Assembly: GCF_018100925.1 (NCBI RefSeq)
Contig: NZ_JAGJEH010000003.1
Span: 372,001-436,000, forward strand
DNA from: Pseudoalteromonas luteoviolacea
Lineage (GTDB): Bacteria > Pseudomonadota > Gammaproteobacteria > Enterobacterales > Alteromonadaceae
Direction: 5' to 3'
Length of the DNA stretch: 64,000 nucleotides
Shown here: positions 8,828 through 16,614 of the stretch, one piece after another
Layout: each line of letters begins with the position of its first letter
Position numbering within the stretch: the stretch's first letter is position 1
Notes under the pieces: generated by a model
The model's input: only the letters and a program-made list of their open reading frames with translations
What the model was told of the DNA's origin: nothing
The model's database searches: none
Position numbers and translations under genes: made by a program

Positions 8828-10789
8828 ATGACACATTTCACATTTGGCAAAGAGATAACAGATAAACCCCTCCCTTCTAAAGTAAAAGTCGCCATTGTCG
8901 GCGCAGGTATGTCAGGACTATATAGCGCATGGCGTTTACAGCAAGAAGCACAATGCCAAGATCTCGCAATCTTTGAACGGTCAAACAGAACCGGAGGCCG
9001 TTTAGATTCAGATCTAATCAAATTTAACAACCTACGTTCAAACGAACCTAAAACCATCACAGTAAAAGAAGAGCAAGGTGGCATGCGCTTTTTGTTTGAT
9101 GGCATGGACGACTTAATGGCACTCTTTTTAAAGCTTAATTTGCAAAACGACATTGTGCCCTTTCCAATGAACAGTGGCGGAAATAATCGTTTATTTTTCC
9201 GAGGAGAGAGCTTTAGCGTATCGGATGCACAGCAGGATAATTATGCTATTTGGTCACATTTATACAATTTGGACCAGTCTGAGCAAGGTGTTAACCCGAA
9301 AGACATCGTGAATGTCGTATTTAACCGAATTTTAGAAGCAAACCCTCAATTTCAACAACGCCCAGAAGTACGAGGCCCAGAATTTTGGCAAGCATTTAGA
9401 CTCGAATGCCAGTGGCAAGGGCAAAGCCTCAATGAGTGGACATTGTGGGATCTATACACGGATATGGGGTACTCACAAGAGTGCATCAACATGCTGTATC
9501 GGGTGCTTGGCTTTAACGGTACTTTTCTGTCACAAATGAACGCAGGTGTTGCTTATCAATTATTGGAAGACTTTCCAGCCAATGTGCAGTTTAAAACCTT
9601 TAAAGATGGGTTTAGTACGCTGCCCAATACACTGGTTGAAGAGGTCGGCACCGACAATATCCACCTGCAAACCAACATCGATGAGATAGATTACGCTGAA
9701 GAGTCAGGGCTTTATACCTTACATTACACGCATAAAGACGAGCATGGCCGAATTCATCAAGGCGCTGTGCAAGCTGAAAAGGTTATTCTAGGTTTGCCCA
9801 GACTTGCGCTGGAAAAGCTATTTGTTCGCTCAAATGCGTTCAATCAACTGGATAAAGCACGTTCAGAGCAACTTTGGAATACCTTACAAACGGCCAGCAA
9901 TCAGCCTCTTTTGAAGATTAACCTCTATTATGACTCTGCTTGGTGGGGTCGCGGCACGACTGGCAGACCCGCAGTTGAGTTTGGTCCAAACTTTGCCGAC
10001 TTACCAACCGGATCAGTATACCCTTTTTATGCAGTCAATGATGAGTTGGCCGCAGCGCTTATGTATCAAGAACGTACTACAACCCCATCCAAAGACATAG
10101 AGGCAAAACTAGATCGAATTGGCAATGATAAGTACGAACGTCCAGCAGCTTTAACAATATACTGCGATTACTTAAATATTAACTTTTGGAGTAACTTACA
10201 AAATATTGGTGAAACCTATCATCACCCAGACCAAGCACATTACATTCAAGAAGTACCCGATGATATATACCCGGCCTCAACCGCCGTTGTCGCACAAGCA
10301 ACCAAATTTTTTAAAGAAATTTTCAACACGCATTATGTTCCTGCGCCCATTTTAACAAGTGCGCGCATTTGGGAAGGCAGTACTAAGTTTGATATCCCAG
10401 CGAGCCGCCAATTTGGTTATGGTGTACACCAATGGGCTGTGGGCGCCAATGATAAAGAGGTTATGGCAACGCTCAGTGAACCCCTACCTAACCTTTATAC
10501 CTGTGGTGAAGCATTCTCTGATTACCAAGGATGGGTTGAAGGTGCATTACGCTCTACAGACTTGGCACTAGAAAAAGGTTTTGGCTTAAAACCTTTCAGC
10601 CAAGTGTACTTTGAGGCGACGAATATTCACGCATCTGATGCCATCAAGGCTATCTATGAAGAAAACTCCAGCAAACTTATCAACCAGTACATTGAATCTA
10701 ACTTCTCTGCCAGTGCTGCTCCCATAGATCGCAACCAAAACTTTGAAAGTGTCATTGGGGTCGATCTCAGCTACTTCGATACCAAGTAA
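8828..10789 (+). CDS. Flavin-dependent L-amino-acid oxidase family protein
   Basis: A 653-residue FAD enzyme of the flavin monoamine oxidase superfamily. It has the N-terminal dinucleotide-binding motif G25-A-G27-M-S-G30, the following acid (IFERSNRTGGRL), the substrate-side EQGGMR motif at residues 82-87, and the C-terminal flavin-contact block YTCGEAFSDYQGWVEGAL. The E-x-GGMR arginine is typical of L-amino-acid oxidases, where it holds the substrate carboxylate. The expected reaction is amino acid plus O2 to 2-oxo acid, ammonia and H2O2. There is no signal peptide. AAGGA precedes the ATG. The next gene is a 2-oxo-acid decarboxylase homologue 70 bases downstream, so the product is probably passed on. 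In marine bacteria such oxidases can be antibacterial through H2O2. The amino acid used is unknown. Confidence 0.85.
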   Translation: MTHFTFGKEITDKPLPSKVKVAIVGAGMSGLYSAWRLQQEAQCQDLAIFERSNRTGGRLDSDLIKFNNLRSNEPKTITVKEEQGGMRFLFDGMDDLMALFLKLNLQNDIVPFPMNSGGNNRLFFRGESFSVSDAQQDNYAIWSHLYNLDQSEQGVNPKDIVNVVFNRILEANPQFQQRPEVRGPEFWQAFRLECQWQGQSLNEWTLWDLYTDMGYSQECINMLYRVLGFNGTFLSQMNAGVAYQLLEDFPANVQFKTFKDGFSTLPNTLVEEVGTDNIHLQTNIDEIDYAEESGLYTLHYTHKDEHGRIHQGAVQAEKVILGLPRLALEKLFVRSNAFNQLDKARSEQLWNTLQTASNQPLLKINLYYDSAWWGRGTTGRPAVEFGPNFADLPTGSVYPFYAVNDELAAALMYQERTTTPSKDIEAKLDRIGNDKYERPAALTIYCDYLNINFWSNLQNIGETYHHPDQAHYIQEVPDDIYPASTAVVAQATKFFKEIFNTHYVPAPILTSARIWEGSTKFDIPASRQFGYGVHQWAVGANDKEVMATLSEPLPNLYTCGEAFSDYQGWVEGALRSTDLALEKGFGLKPFSQVYFEATNIHASDAIKAIYEENSSKLINQYIESNFSASAAPIDRNQNFESVIGVDLSYFDTK

Positions 10790-10859
10790 GCGAACACACT
10801 AAAGTGGCGGTTGGGCGACATGCTAAACCGCTTTTTGTGAACTCAACAGAGAAAGATTT

Positions 10860-12650
10860 ATGAGTACAAATTTTAAAGAATACACGGTTGCCGACTACTT
10901 TAAAGATAGGCTAGAAGAGATCGGCGTCGACCATATGTTTGGTGTCGCTGGTAATTACACAGCAGGTTTGCTAGATACGATCCTAGCCGATAGCCAATCA
11001 CCTATCACGATTAAAGGCAATGCGAATGAGATCTGTGCGGGTTTTGCAGCAGATGCTTATGCGCGATTAAAAGGACCAAGTGCACTATATGTGACATACA
11101 GTGTGGGGGCATTTAGCTTACTCAATACCATAGCTGGCTCCTATGTCGAACAGGTACCTGTTATACTAATCAATGGTGCTCCCACTAATAAAGAAGACCA
11201 GATATCAAAATGTGCTGGTTTGCTGTATTCCCATACTACTGGCTACGAATTTGTCGATATTCATATGTTTCGCCCAGTTACTGTAGCTGCTGAGCGAGTC
11301 AATAACGCGCTTCAAGCTCCATATCAAATTGATTCAGCTTTGACCGCCTTACTGAGTGAACAACGCCCTATTTACTTTGAAGTGACTGAAGATATTTGGC
11401 GTAGTCCGTGTCAAAGGCCACAAGGACGGATAAGAGAGCGGCAAAACGATACCCTCACCGTCAGCTGTGCCAAACAAGCGGCTGAGGCAACCTTGAAACT
11501 TATGCTTTCAAAACCAAAAAGCATATTTTGGGCAGGGATCGAATTGCAACGTTTTGGCCTGCAAGATGAGTTTTTAAACTTGCTAGAGGTCATTAACCGT
11601 CACCATACAATGCCTGATGGTCAAATCCACTTCGTAACCTCTGCACTTAGCAAATCAGTTATCGCGGAAACACATCCGTGGTTTGAAGGGTGTGTAACAC
11701 TTACACCATCAGAAGTACAAGATCTCGTTGGTGAAGATGGCGTCCTCGTTGGATTAGGCGCATGGACAACAGGCAAAGATACCGGGAACCAAGATATCCG
11801 CAGTAGCAATACCGTACTATCCGCACATAAAGGTGTTTATGTGGGCGCCGATTTTTATCCATCCGTCATGCTCAAAGATTACTTGATCTATCTAACCGAA
11901 GCATTTGAAGTATTGGCAAAGCATGCCCCCGCACAGCTAGCTGGACTGCGTAAACCAAACCCTGTTTGCAGCTTTCCAAATACCGATAATCAACTCGGTT
12001 ATGACAGTTTCTTCGCAGCCATTAGCAGTTGGCTGGCTGAAGATGACGTGCTAATTGTCGACGCAGGGTTCCCTCTGATTGGTGCTCAACGTGTTAAAGT
12101 CCCTGCTCGTGGCGGTTTTGTGGCACAAGCAGCTTGGCTCTCAATCGGTTACTCTGTGCCTGCGGGCACTGGGGTAAAATGTGCGTACCCAGATAAGCGC
12201 TCAATTGTTGTTGTCGGCGACGGGGCATTTCACGAAACTTGCCAAGCGGTAGCCGATCAACATGCTTACGGGCAAAATACCGTGGTTTTTGTATTGGCAA
12301 ATGGCATTTACGGTATTGAACAATACTTGGTAAACCCCAACCCCTTTCGCAAGCCCCCTGTGGATTATCAGGACAAACTTCTCAATCAAGTATATAGCTA
12401 TAATGATCTACCCTCTTGGCAAATTGCCAAATTGCCCGACGCATTTGGCGGCAAAGGTATTAAAGTAACCAGTGTCGAGCAACTTTTAGGGGCGCTGGAA
12501 GAGATCCGCCAAAACGACAGGATCAACTATGTTGTTGAAGTGTGCATTCCAAAAGAAGATACGCCCTCAACCATTACCGCTGAAGCGCCAACTGCGGTCG
12601 GTGAAGATGAAATCAGTAACCCGCAATGGCCACCAGCCAATAAGTTTTAA
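10860..12650 (+). CDS. Thiamine-diphosphate 2-oxo-acid decarboxylase family protein
   Basis: A 596-residue enzyme of the pyruvate/indolepyruvate decarboxylase family. It has the three domains in order: the pyrimidine-binding domain with the essential glutamate (E57 in ANEICAGFAADAYAR), a central domain, and the diphosphate-binding domain with VVGDGAFHET and an Asn about 27 residues later. Compared with Zymomonas pyruvate decarboxylase, the active-site Asp of AGDYN is Asn32 (AGNYT), and the first His of the HH pair is Ser124 (SHT). The second His (H125) and the late Glu (E487 in YGIEQ) are kept. This suggests altered product release or carboligation. It follows the amino-acid oxidase and is closed by a terminator, so both probably form one operon. 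The substrate is probably the 2-oxo acid made by the oxidase; this is inference. Confidence 0.85.
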   Translation: MSTNFKEYTVADYFKDRLEEIGVDHMFGVAGNYTAGLLDTILADSQSPITIKGNANEICAGFAADAYARLKGPSALYVTYSVGAFSLLNTIAGSYVEQVPVILINGAPTNKEDQISKCAGLLYSHTTGYEFVDIHMFRPVTVAAERVNNALQAPYQIDSALTALLSEQRPIYFEVTEDIWRSPCQRPQGRIRERQNDTLTVSCAKQAAEATLKLMLSKPKSIFWAGIELQRFGLQDEFLNLLEVINRHHTMPDGQIHFVTSALSKSVIAETHPWFEGCVTLTPSEVQDLVGEDGVLVGLGAWTTGKDTGNQDIRSSNTVLSAHKGVYVGADFYPSVMLKDYLIYLTEAFEVLAKHAPAQLAGLRKPNPVCSFPNTDNQLGYDSFFAAISSWLAEDDVLIVDAGFPLIGAQRVKVPARGGFVAQAAWLSIGYSVPAGTGVKCAYPDKRSIVVVGDGAFHETCQAVADQHAYGQNTVVFVLANGIYGIEQYLVNPNPFRKPPVDYQDKLLNQVYSYNDLPSWQIAKLPDAFGGKGIKVTSVEQLLGALEEIRQNDRINYVVEVCIPKEDTPSTITAEAPTAVGEDEISNPQWPPANKF

Positions 12651-12656
12651 TCCCTA

Positions 12657-12686
12657 AACCAGCCTGCGGGCTGGTTCTGCCTTTTT
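12657..12686 (+). terminator. Rho-independent terminator after oxidase-decarboxylase pair
   Basis: AACCAGCC and GGCTGGTT make a perfect 8-bp GC-rich stem with loop TGCG, followed after five bases by TTTTT. It lies seven bases after the decarboxylase stop codon. Confidence 0.85.
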
Positions 12687-12801
12687 CACTCAATATTAAA
12701 AAATGATCTTGCTGTGATAAATTTGTGATAATTAGGAGAGGCTTTCGCGATAATTGCCCTGCATGCTTATTGATGTCAATTACAATCAACAAGAGCCAAT
12801 T

Positions 12802-13503
12802 ATGAAAACACGTATTCTATCACTCATCGCAGGCACACTTCTTAGCTCAGGCGCAGCACATGCAGCTTCTCTTGAAGTTAAGGTTACAAACCTAACTCAA
12901 GGGATATACTTCACCCCGATACTTATTAGTGCACATACTGGCGATGCCATGCTGTTTAAAACTGGGGAAAAGGCTTCCGAAGCACTTCAGGCGATGGCCG
13001 AAGGTGGTAGCTTAGATGGCCTCAACACCATCTTAACCGGTATCAATGCAAACACGGTCAGCAACCCGGCTGAAGGCCTACTTGCCCCTGTGACCAGCAC
13101 AATGGCGGATCTTGAAACCAGTGATGGCAATGACAAATTGTCTATCGTCGCTATGATGCTACCCACTAATGACGGTTTTATCGGTCTGAATAGCTGGCAG
13201 ATCCCCTCTGAAGCTGGCACCTATCATGTGTATCTAAATGCTTATGATGCGGGCACCGAAGCAAACAATGAACTTGTGGTAGATGGCTCAGGCGCACCAG
13301 GTGTACTCGGTATTCCTGCATCACCTGGTGCTGCGCCAGGCACTCTAGGCACTGGCGTAACCGAAGACGAAGCAAATGAGATGATCCACATTCACCGCGG
13401 TAACCTAGGTGATGATGATGCTTCAGGCGGTAAAAGTGATTTACACAATACAGTTCACCGCTGGTTAAACCCGGTTGCTAAAGTAACTATCACTGTTAAA
13501 TAA
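12802..13503 (+). CDS. Secreted spondin-domain protein
   Basis: A 233-residue exported protein with a spondin N-terminal-like domain filling almost all of it. The signal peptide ends at AHAAS. The domain starts LEVKVTNLTQGIYFTPIL and carries the family landmarks: KASEALQAMAEGG, LPTNDGFIGLNSW, YDAGTEANNE, and the terminal IHIHRG...HRWLNPVAKV block, whose acidic and His residues resemble a metal site. I use the ATG directly before the signal peptide; an upstream ATG adds 16 unlike residues. A second spondin gene starts 10 bases downstream, so they are one transcription unit. Bacterial spondin proteins have no established role; binding of surfaces or matrix is only suggested by the eukaryotic name-giver. 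Confidence 0.85.
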   Translation: MKTRILSLIAGTLLSSGAAHAASLEVKVTNLTQGIYFTPILISAHTGDAMLFKTGEKASEALQAMAEGGSLDGLNTILTGINANTVSNPAEGLLAPVTSTMADLETSDGNDKLSIVAMMLPTNDGFIGLNSWQIPSEAGTYHVYLNAYDAGTEANNELVVDGSGAPGVLGIPASPGAAPGTLGTGVTEDEANEMIHIHRGNLGDDDASGGKSDLHNTVHRWLNPVAKVTITVK

Positions 13504-13513
13504 GGTGACCACT

Positions 13514-14296
13514 ATGAAATTGTCTAACATACTTATTCCTATTGCTTGCCTTACTTTAGTGGCGTGTAGCGATAATGACGATGATCCTACCCCTATTGTA
13601 GAGACACCTGCACCGGCACCAACTCCGGATCCAACACCAGACCCAACGCCTGATCCAACACCGGATCCGACTCCGGACCCAACACCGGACCCAGAACCTA
13701 GCGAGGCTATGTTAAAAGTAACAGTCACAAATATGACCTATGCCCAACCTTTATCACCTGTTGGAGTGGTACTACACAAAGAAGGGCAGCTTTGGGAAAT
13801 TGGCCAACCAGCCAGTGAAGCACTTGAGAAGATGGCAGAAAGTGGTGACAACAGTGACCTTCTAGCCTTAGGAGTGGTGCAAGGTAAAGTATCAGGAGAA
13901 GGGGTTTTACTACCGGGAGCAAAAGCAGAGTTAATGCTTAGCCAATCATCGCTTGATGAACAAAAATTGTCATTATTTACCATGATGGTGAATACAAATG
14001 ACGGTTTTACCGGTCTTAATGCCCTAGATGTGTCTTCTATGGCTGTAGGTGAAGAGCTTTCGTTAGTCACCTATGCGTATGACGCTGGCACTGAAGCTAA
14101 TTCAGAGGTCAGTGGCACAATACCAGGACCTGCCGATGGTGGTGAAGGGTTTAATGCCGAACGAGAAGCACTGAACAAGGTTGCTATGCACCCTGGTGTT
14201 GTCGGTCAAGACGATGGTCTTACTAACTCTGTGTTAACAAGTGCCCACAAGTTTGACAACCCACTGATGTCAGTAACCATAATGAGAATGAAGTAG
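13514..14296 (+). CDS. Spondin-domain lipoprotein with Pro-Thr-Pro-Asp linker
   Basis: A 260-residue predicted lipoprotein, paralogous to the gene before it. The lipobox LVAC is at about residues 16-19 and is followed by acidic residues. Then comes a linker of six exact PTPD units, and the spondin domain beginning LKVTVTNMTYAQPLSPV with the shared marks MVNTNDGFTGLNAL and YDAGTEANSE. Unlike its neighbour it lacks the IHIHRG block (here KVAMHPGVVGQDDG), so a possible metal site differs. AAGGTG is placed correctly for the ATG; a GTG three codons upstream is too close. The linker would carry the domain off the membrane. Together the pair gives one soluble and one anchored spondin protein. Confidence 0.85.
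   Translation: MKLSNILIPIACLTLVACSDNDDDPTPIVETPAPAPTPDPTPDPTPDPTPDPTPDPTPDPEPSEAMLKVTVTNMTYAQPLSPVGVVLHKEGQLWEIGQPASEALEKMAESGDNSDLLALGVVQGKVSGEGVLLPGAKAELMLSQSSLDEQKLSLFTMMVNTNDGFTGLNALDVSSMAVGEELSLVTYAYDAGTEANSEVSGTIPGPADGGEGFNAEREALNKVAMHPGVVGQDDGLTNSVLTSAHKFDNPLMSVTIMRMK
13619..13690 (+). repeat. Six 12-bp tandem repeats coding PTPD
   Basis: Six consecutive 12-base units of the form CCAACNCCNGAY encode six Pro-Thr-Pro-Asp units in the lipoprotein linker. Third-position differences show that the copies are not brand new. Any gain or loss keeps the reading frame and only changes linker length. Confidence 0.9.
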
Positions 14297-14302
14297 CCTC
14301 CT

Positions 14303-14335
14303 ACTCGCCCCGGTACTCGAGTAGTCGGGGCGAGT
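14303..14335 (+). terminator. Hairpin terminator after spondin pair
   Basis: ACTCGCCCC and GGGGCGAGT form a 9-bp stem whose loop region contains the palindrome TACTCGAGTA. Only a short T-stretch follows, so termination may be partial and allow read-through into the two-component genes. Confidence 0.65.
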
Positions 14336-14370
14336 TTGCTTGTGATTTTATACAAGCAGGAGGTTAGTCT

Positions 14371-15102
14371 ATGCATCAACGTGTGCTTATTGTCGAAGAC
14401 GATTTAGACATTGCTCGTTTACTTCAAGTTCATTTGAACGAACTTGACCTTGAAGTTGATCACCTTGCAACCGGAGAAGGTGTTATGTCTCAGCTATCTA
14501 ATCAAAGTTACGCGATTGTGTTATTAGATATCATGCTGCCACAAGTCGATGGGTTAACTTTATGCCGCGAAATTAAAACGCTACATCCAAAAGTCAGCGT
14601 TGTTATGCTGACTTCTAAAAGTAGCGAAATGGATCGTGTCATAGGCTTAGAAATGGGCGCAGATGACTACATCTGTAAACCCTGTAGTTATCGAGAGTTT
14701 CAAGCCCGCATTAAAGCGCAACTTAGGCATATCAAGTTATTGGAAGCACAACAGTGCAATGACGTACCTTCTAGTAAATCGGTACCTATCACACTCGGAG
14801 ATTTACAAGTGGACCCGCACTGTCACGAGGTATCATTGCACCAGAAGCAATTAGACCTAACAGCGACCGAATTTGAGCTAATGCTATTTTTTGCCAAACA
14901 CCCAAATCAAGTTTTCTCTCGCGCACAGTTACTAGAATCAGTCTGGGGCTATGATCACTTAGGTTACGAACATACTGTAAACTCTCACATAAATCGTATT
15001 CGAACCAAACTTGAGAAGCTCACTGACCAAGCGATCATCGAAACCGTTTGGGGAGTTGGATATAAGCTTAATTCCAAGCCTTTGCAGCAGGAACGGTTAT
15101 GA
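14371..15102 (+). CDS. OmpR-family response regulator
   Basis: A 243-residue response regulator. The receiver domain has the acidic pocket E9-D10-D11, the phosphoacceptor D53 (VLLDIMLP), the switch Thr in MLTS and the Lys in CKPC. The C-terminal winged helix ends with the usual NRIRTKLE recognition helix and VWGVGYKL wing. AGGAGG precedes the ATG. The gene overlaps the kinase gene by 4 bases (ATGA), so the two are translationally coupled. It lies 75 bases after the spondin pair on the same strand, with a modest terminator between, so the spondin genes are plausible targets. Confidence 0.93.
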   Translation: MHQRVLIVEDDLDIARLLQVHLNELDLEVDHLATGEGVMSQLSNQSYAIVLLDIMLPQVDGLTLCREIKTLHPKVSVVMLTSKSSEMDRVIGLEMGADDYICKPCSYREFQARIKAQLRHIKLLEAQQCNDVPSSKSVPITLGDLQVDPHCHEVSLHQKQLDLTATEFELMLFFAKHPNQVFSRAQLLESVWGYDHLGYEHTVNSHINRIRTKLEKLTDQAIIETVWGVGYKLNSKPLQQERL

Positions 15103-16574
15103 CCTTTTCACTTTATCACAGGCTCGCTTTGACCATCACCGGCGTATTTATGCTCACCGCATCTGCGTTTGTATTTTGGACACAAAACCTGTCTTCTATT
15201 TCACGCTCTCAAGCAGAGCAACAGTTGCATTTAGGATTGGCAGAGCATCTAGCGCAAGACAACCCACTGCTCAAGCAGGGGGTATACGATTACAAAGCGC
15301 TGGAAAACTTATTTCACACTCTCATGGTGTTGGGGCCCGCATTTGAATTTTATTTTGTAGATCCGAGTGGTAAACTCCTCACCTACTCTGCAAAACCCGG
15401 TGAAGTAAAAAGGCAATCGATTGATTTAAGACCTCTTATTCAACTGATCAATGAACCAGATAAACTGCCCGTCTATGGAGAAGATCCTCGCTCAGTAGAG
15501 CAAAACAAAATATTCTCCGTGTCACCTGTGTATAACGGAGACACATTGCAGGGCTACCTCTATGTGATAATAGGCTCTTCTATTGCAGACTCTATCAGTG
15601 CGCAAATTAAAAGCTCTGAACAACTGGCGCAAAGTACGGCTTGGTTAATTGCCATGGCAGTATTTCTATTTGCGATTTTATTATTGCTATTTCGTACTAT
15701 GACTCGGCCTTTAAAACGACTTAGCCAATTTATTCAAACGGTAGAGCAAAACGACTTCGACATTCAGTCCGTCGATAAAATTAATTGGCCGTCAAAACAC
15801 AATGAGATCCACCTAGTCGGCCAAAGCGTCAACAGTATGCTAGAGACGATTAACCAGCAAATGTCTCAATTAACAGCCATTGACGAGCAACGCCGAAAAT
15901 TACTGGCTCACCTGTCGCACGATTTGCGCACCCCTCTTGCGTCATTGCAAGGCTATTTAGAGCTTATTGAAAAGCAGCCGCCCAAAGGAATTAACGAACA
16001 GGAGTACCTCGCTATCGCGCTAAAAAACTGCAACCAACTAAAAAGTTTAATCGATCAAATATTTGAACTCGCTCATTTAGAGTCAGGACAGTCCAATGTC
16101 AGCTTTGAAGTGTTTAATTTAGGGGAACTGATCTACGACATATTGGCTAAGTTTGCATTAAAAGCACAAAAAGCGGATATTTCATTGAGCGTGTACCCTG
16201 CCAATTGCGATTTTACTGTGTACTCAGATATCGCAAAACTTGAACGCATTCTCAGCAACTTGATAGAAAACGCGTTGCGCCATACGCCAGCCAAAGGCAA
16301 TATTTGCATCTCTATTTGCGCCACAGATAAATCATATAGCATTGCGGTGCAAGATACAGGTGTAGGGATCAGCCCCAAAGAATTGCCCTATATTTTCGAG
16401 GCGAGGTATCAAGCAAGTAATACCCGAGGATGCAAGAAATCTCATGCAGGATTAGGGCTGGCCATTACCGCAAGGCTGATTGAGTTAATCAAGTCCGAAA
16501 TCAAAGTCAACAGCCGACTAGGTCAAGGCAGTGAGTTTGTATTTCAAATAAGAAGTGCCGACACTTCGCAATAA
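15099..16574 (+). CDS. Membrane sensor histidine kinase
   Basis: A 491-residue classical sensor kinase, partner of the response regulator it overlaps. It has a membrane helix near residues 8-30, a periplasmic sensor of about 145 residues, a second helix near 178-200 (WLIAMAVFLFAILLLLF), a HAMP linker, the dimerisation helix with phosphoacceptor H274 in LSHDLRTPLAS, and the ATPase domain with an N-box (NLIENALRHTP), G1 (DTGVGI) and G2 (HAGLGLAI). The periplasmic part is not a sensor I recognise, so the signal is unknown. The gene runs up to a hairpin shared with the convergent MATE gene. Confidence 0.93.
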   Translation: MTFSLYHRLALTITGVFMLTASAFVFWTQNLSSISRSQAEQQLHLGLAEHLAQDNPLLKQGVYDYKALENLFHTLMVLGPAFEFYFVDPSGKLLTYSAKPGEVKRQSIDLRPLIQLINEPDKLPVYGEDPRSVEQNKIFSVSPVYNGDTLQGYLYVIIGSSIADSISAQIKSSEQLAQSTAWLIAMAVFLFAILLLLFRTMTRPLKRLSQFIQTVEQNDFDIQSVDKINWPSKHNEIHLVGQSVNSMLETINQQMSQLTAIDEQRRKLLAHLSHDLRTPLASLQGYLELIEKQPPKGINEQEYLAIALKNCNQLKSLIDQIFELAHLESGQSNVSFEVFNLGELIYDILAKFALKAQKADISLSVYPANCDFTVYSDIAKLERILSNLIENALRHTPAKGNICISICATDKSYSIAVQDTGVGISPKELPYIFEARYQASNTRGCKKSHAGLGLAITARLIELIKSEIKVNSRLGQGSEFVFQIRSADTSQ

Positions 16575-16585
16575 GACCTACCGGC

Positions 16586-16614
16586 GCAACAATCAAGCAT
16601 TGCTTGGTTGTTGC
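16586..16614. terminator. Long hairpin between convergent kinase and MATE genes
   Basis: GCAACAATCAAGC and GCTTGGTTGTTGC pair over 13 positions, with one wobble, around the loop ATT. It covers the MATE stop codon and sits just after the kinase stop. Neither strand has a clear T-run, so it may be a weak bidirectional terminator or a transcript 3'-end stabiliser. Confidence 0.5.

Noticed and set aside
13465..13728. Leftward frame with Gly-Ser-Gly-Val repeats
   Set aside because: It is the antisense reading of the 12-bp PTPD repeat in the lipoprotein gene.
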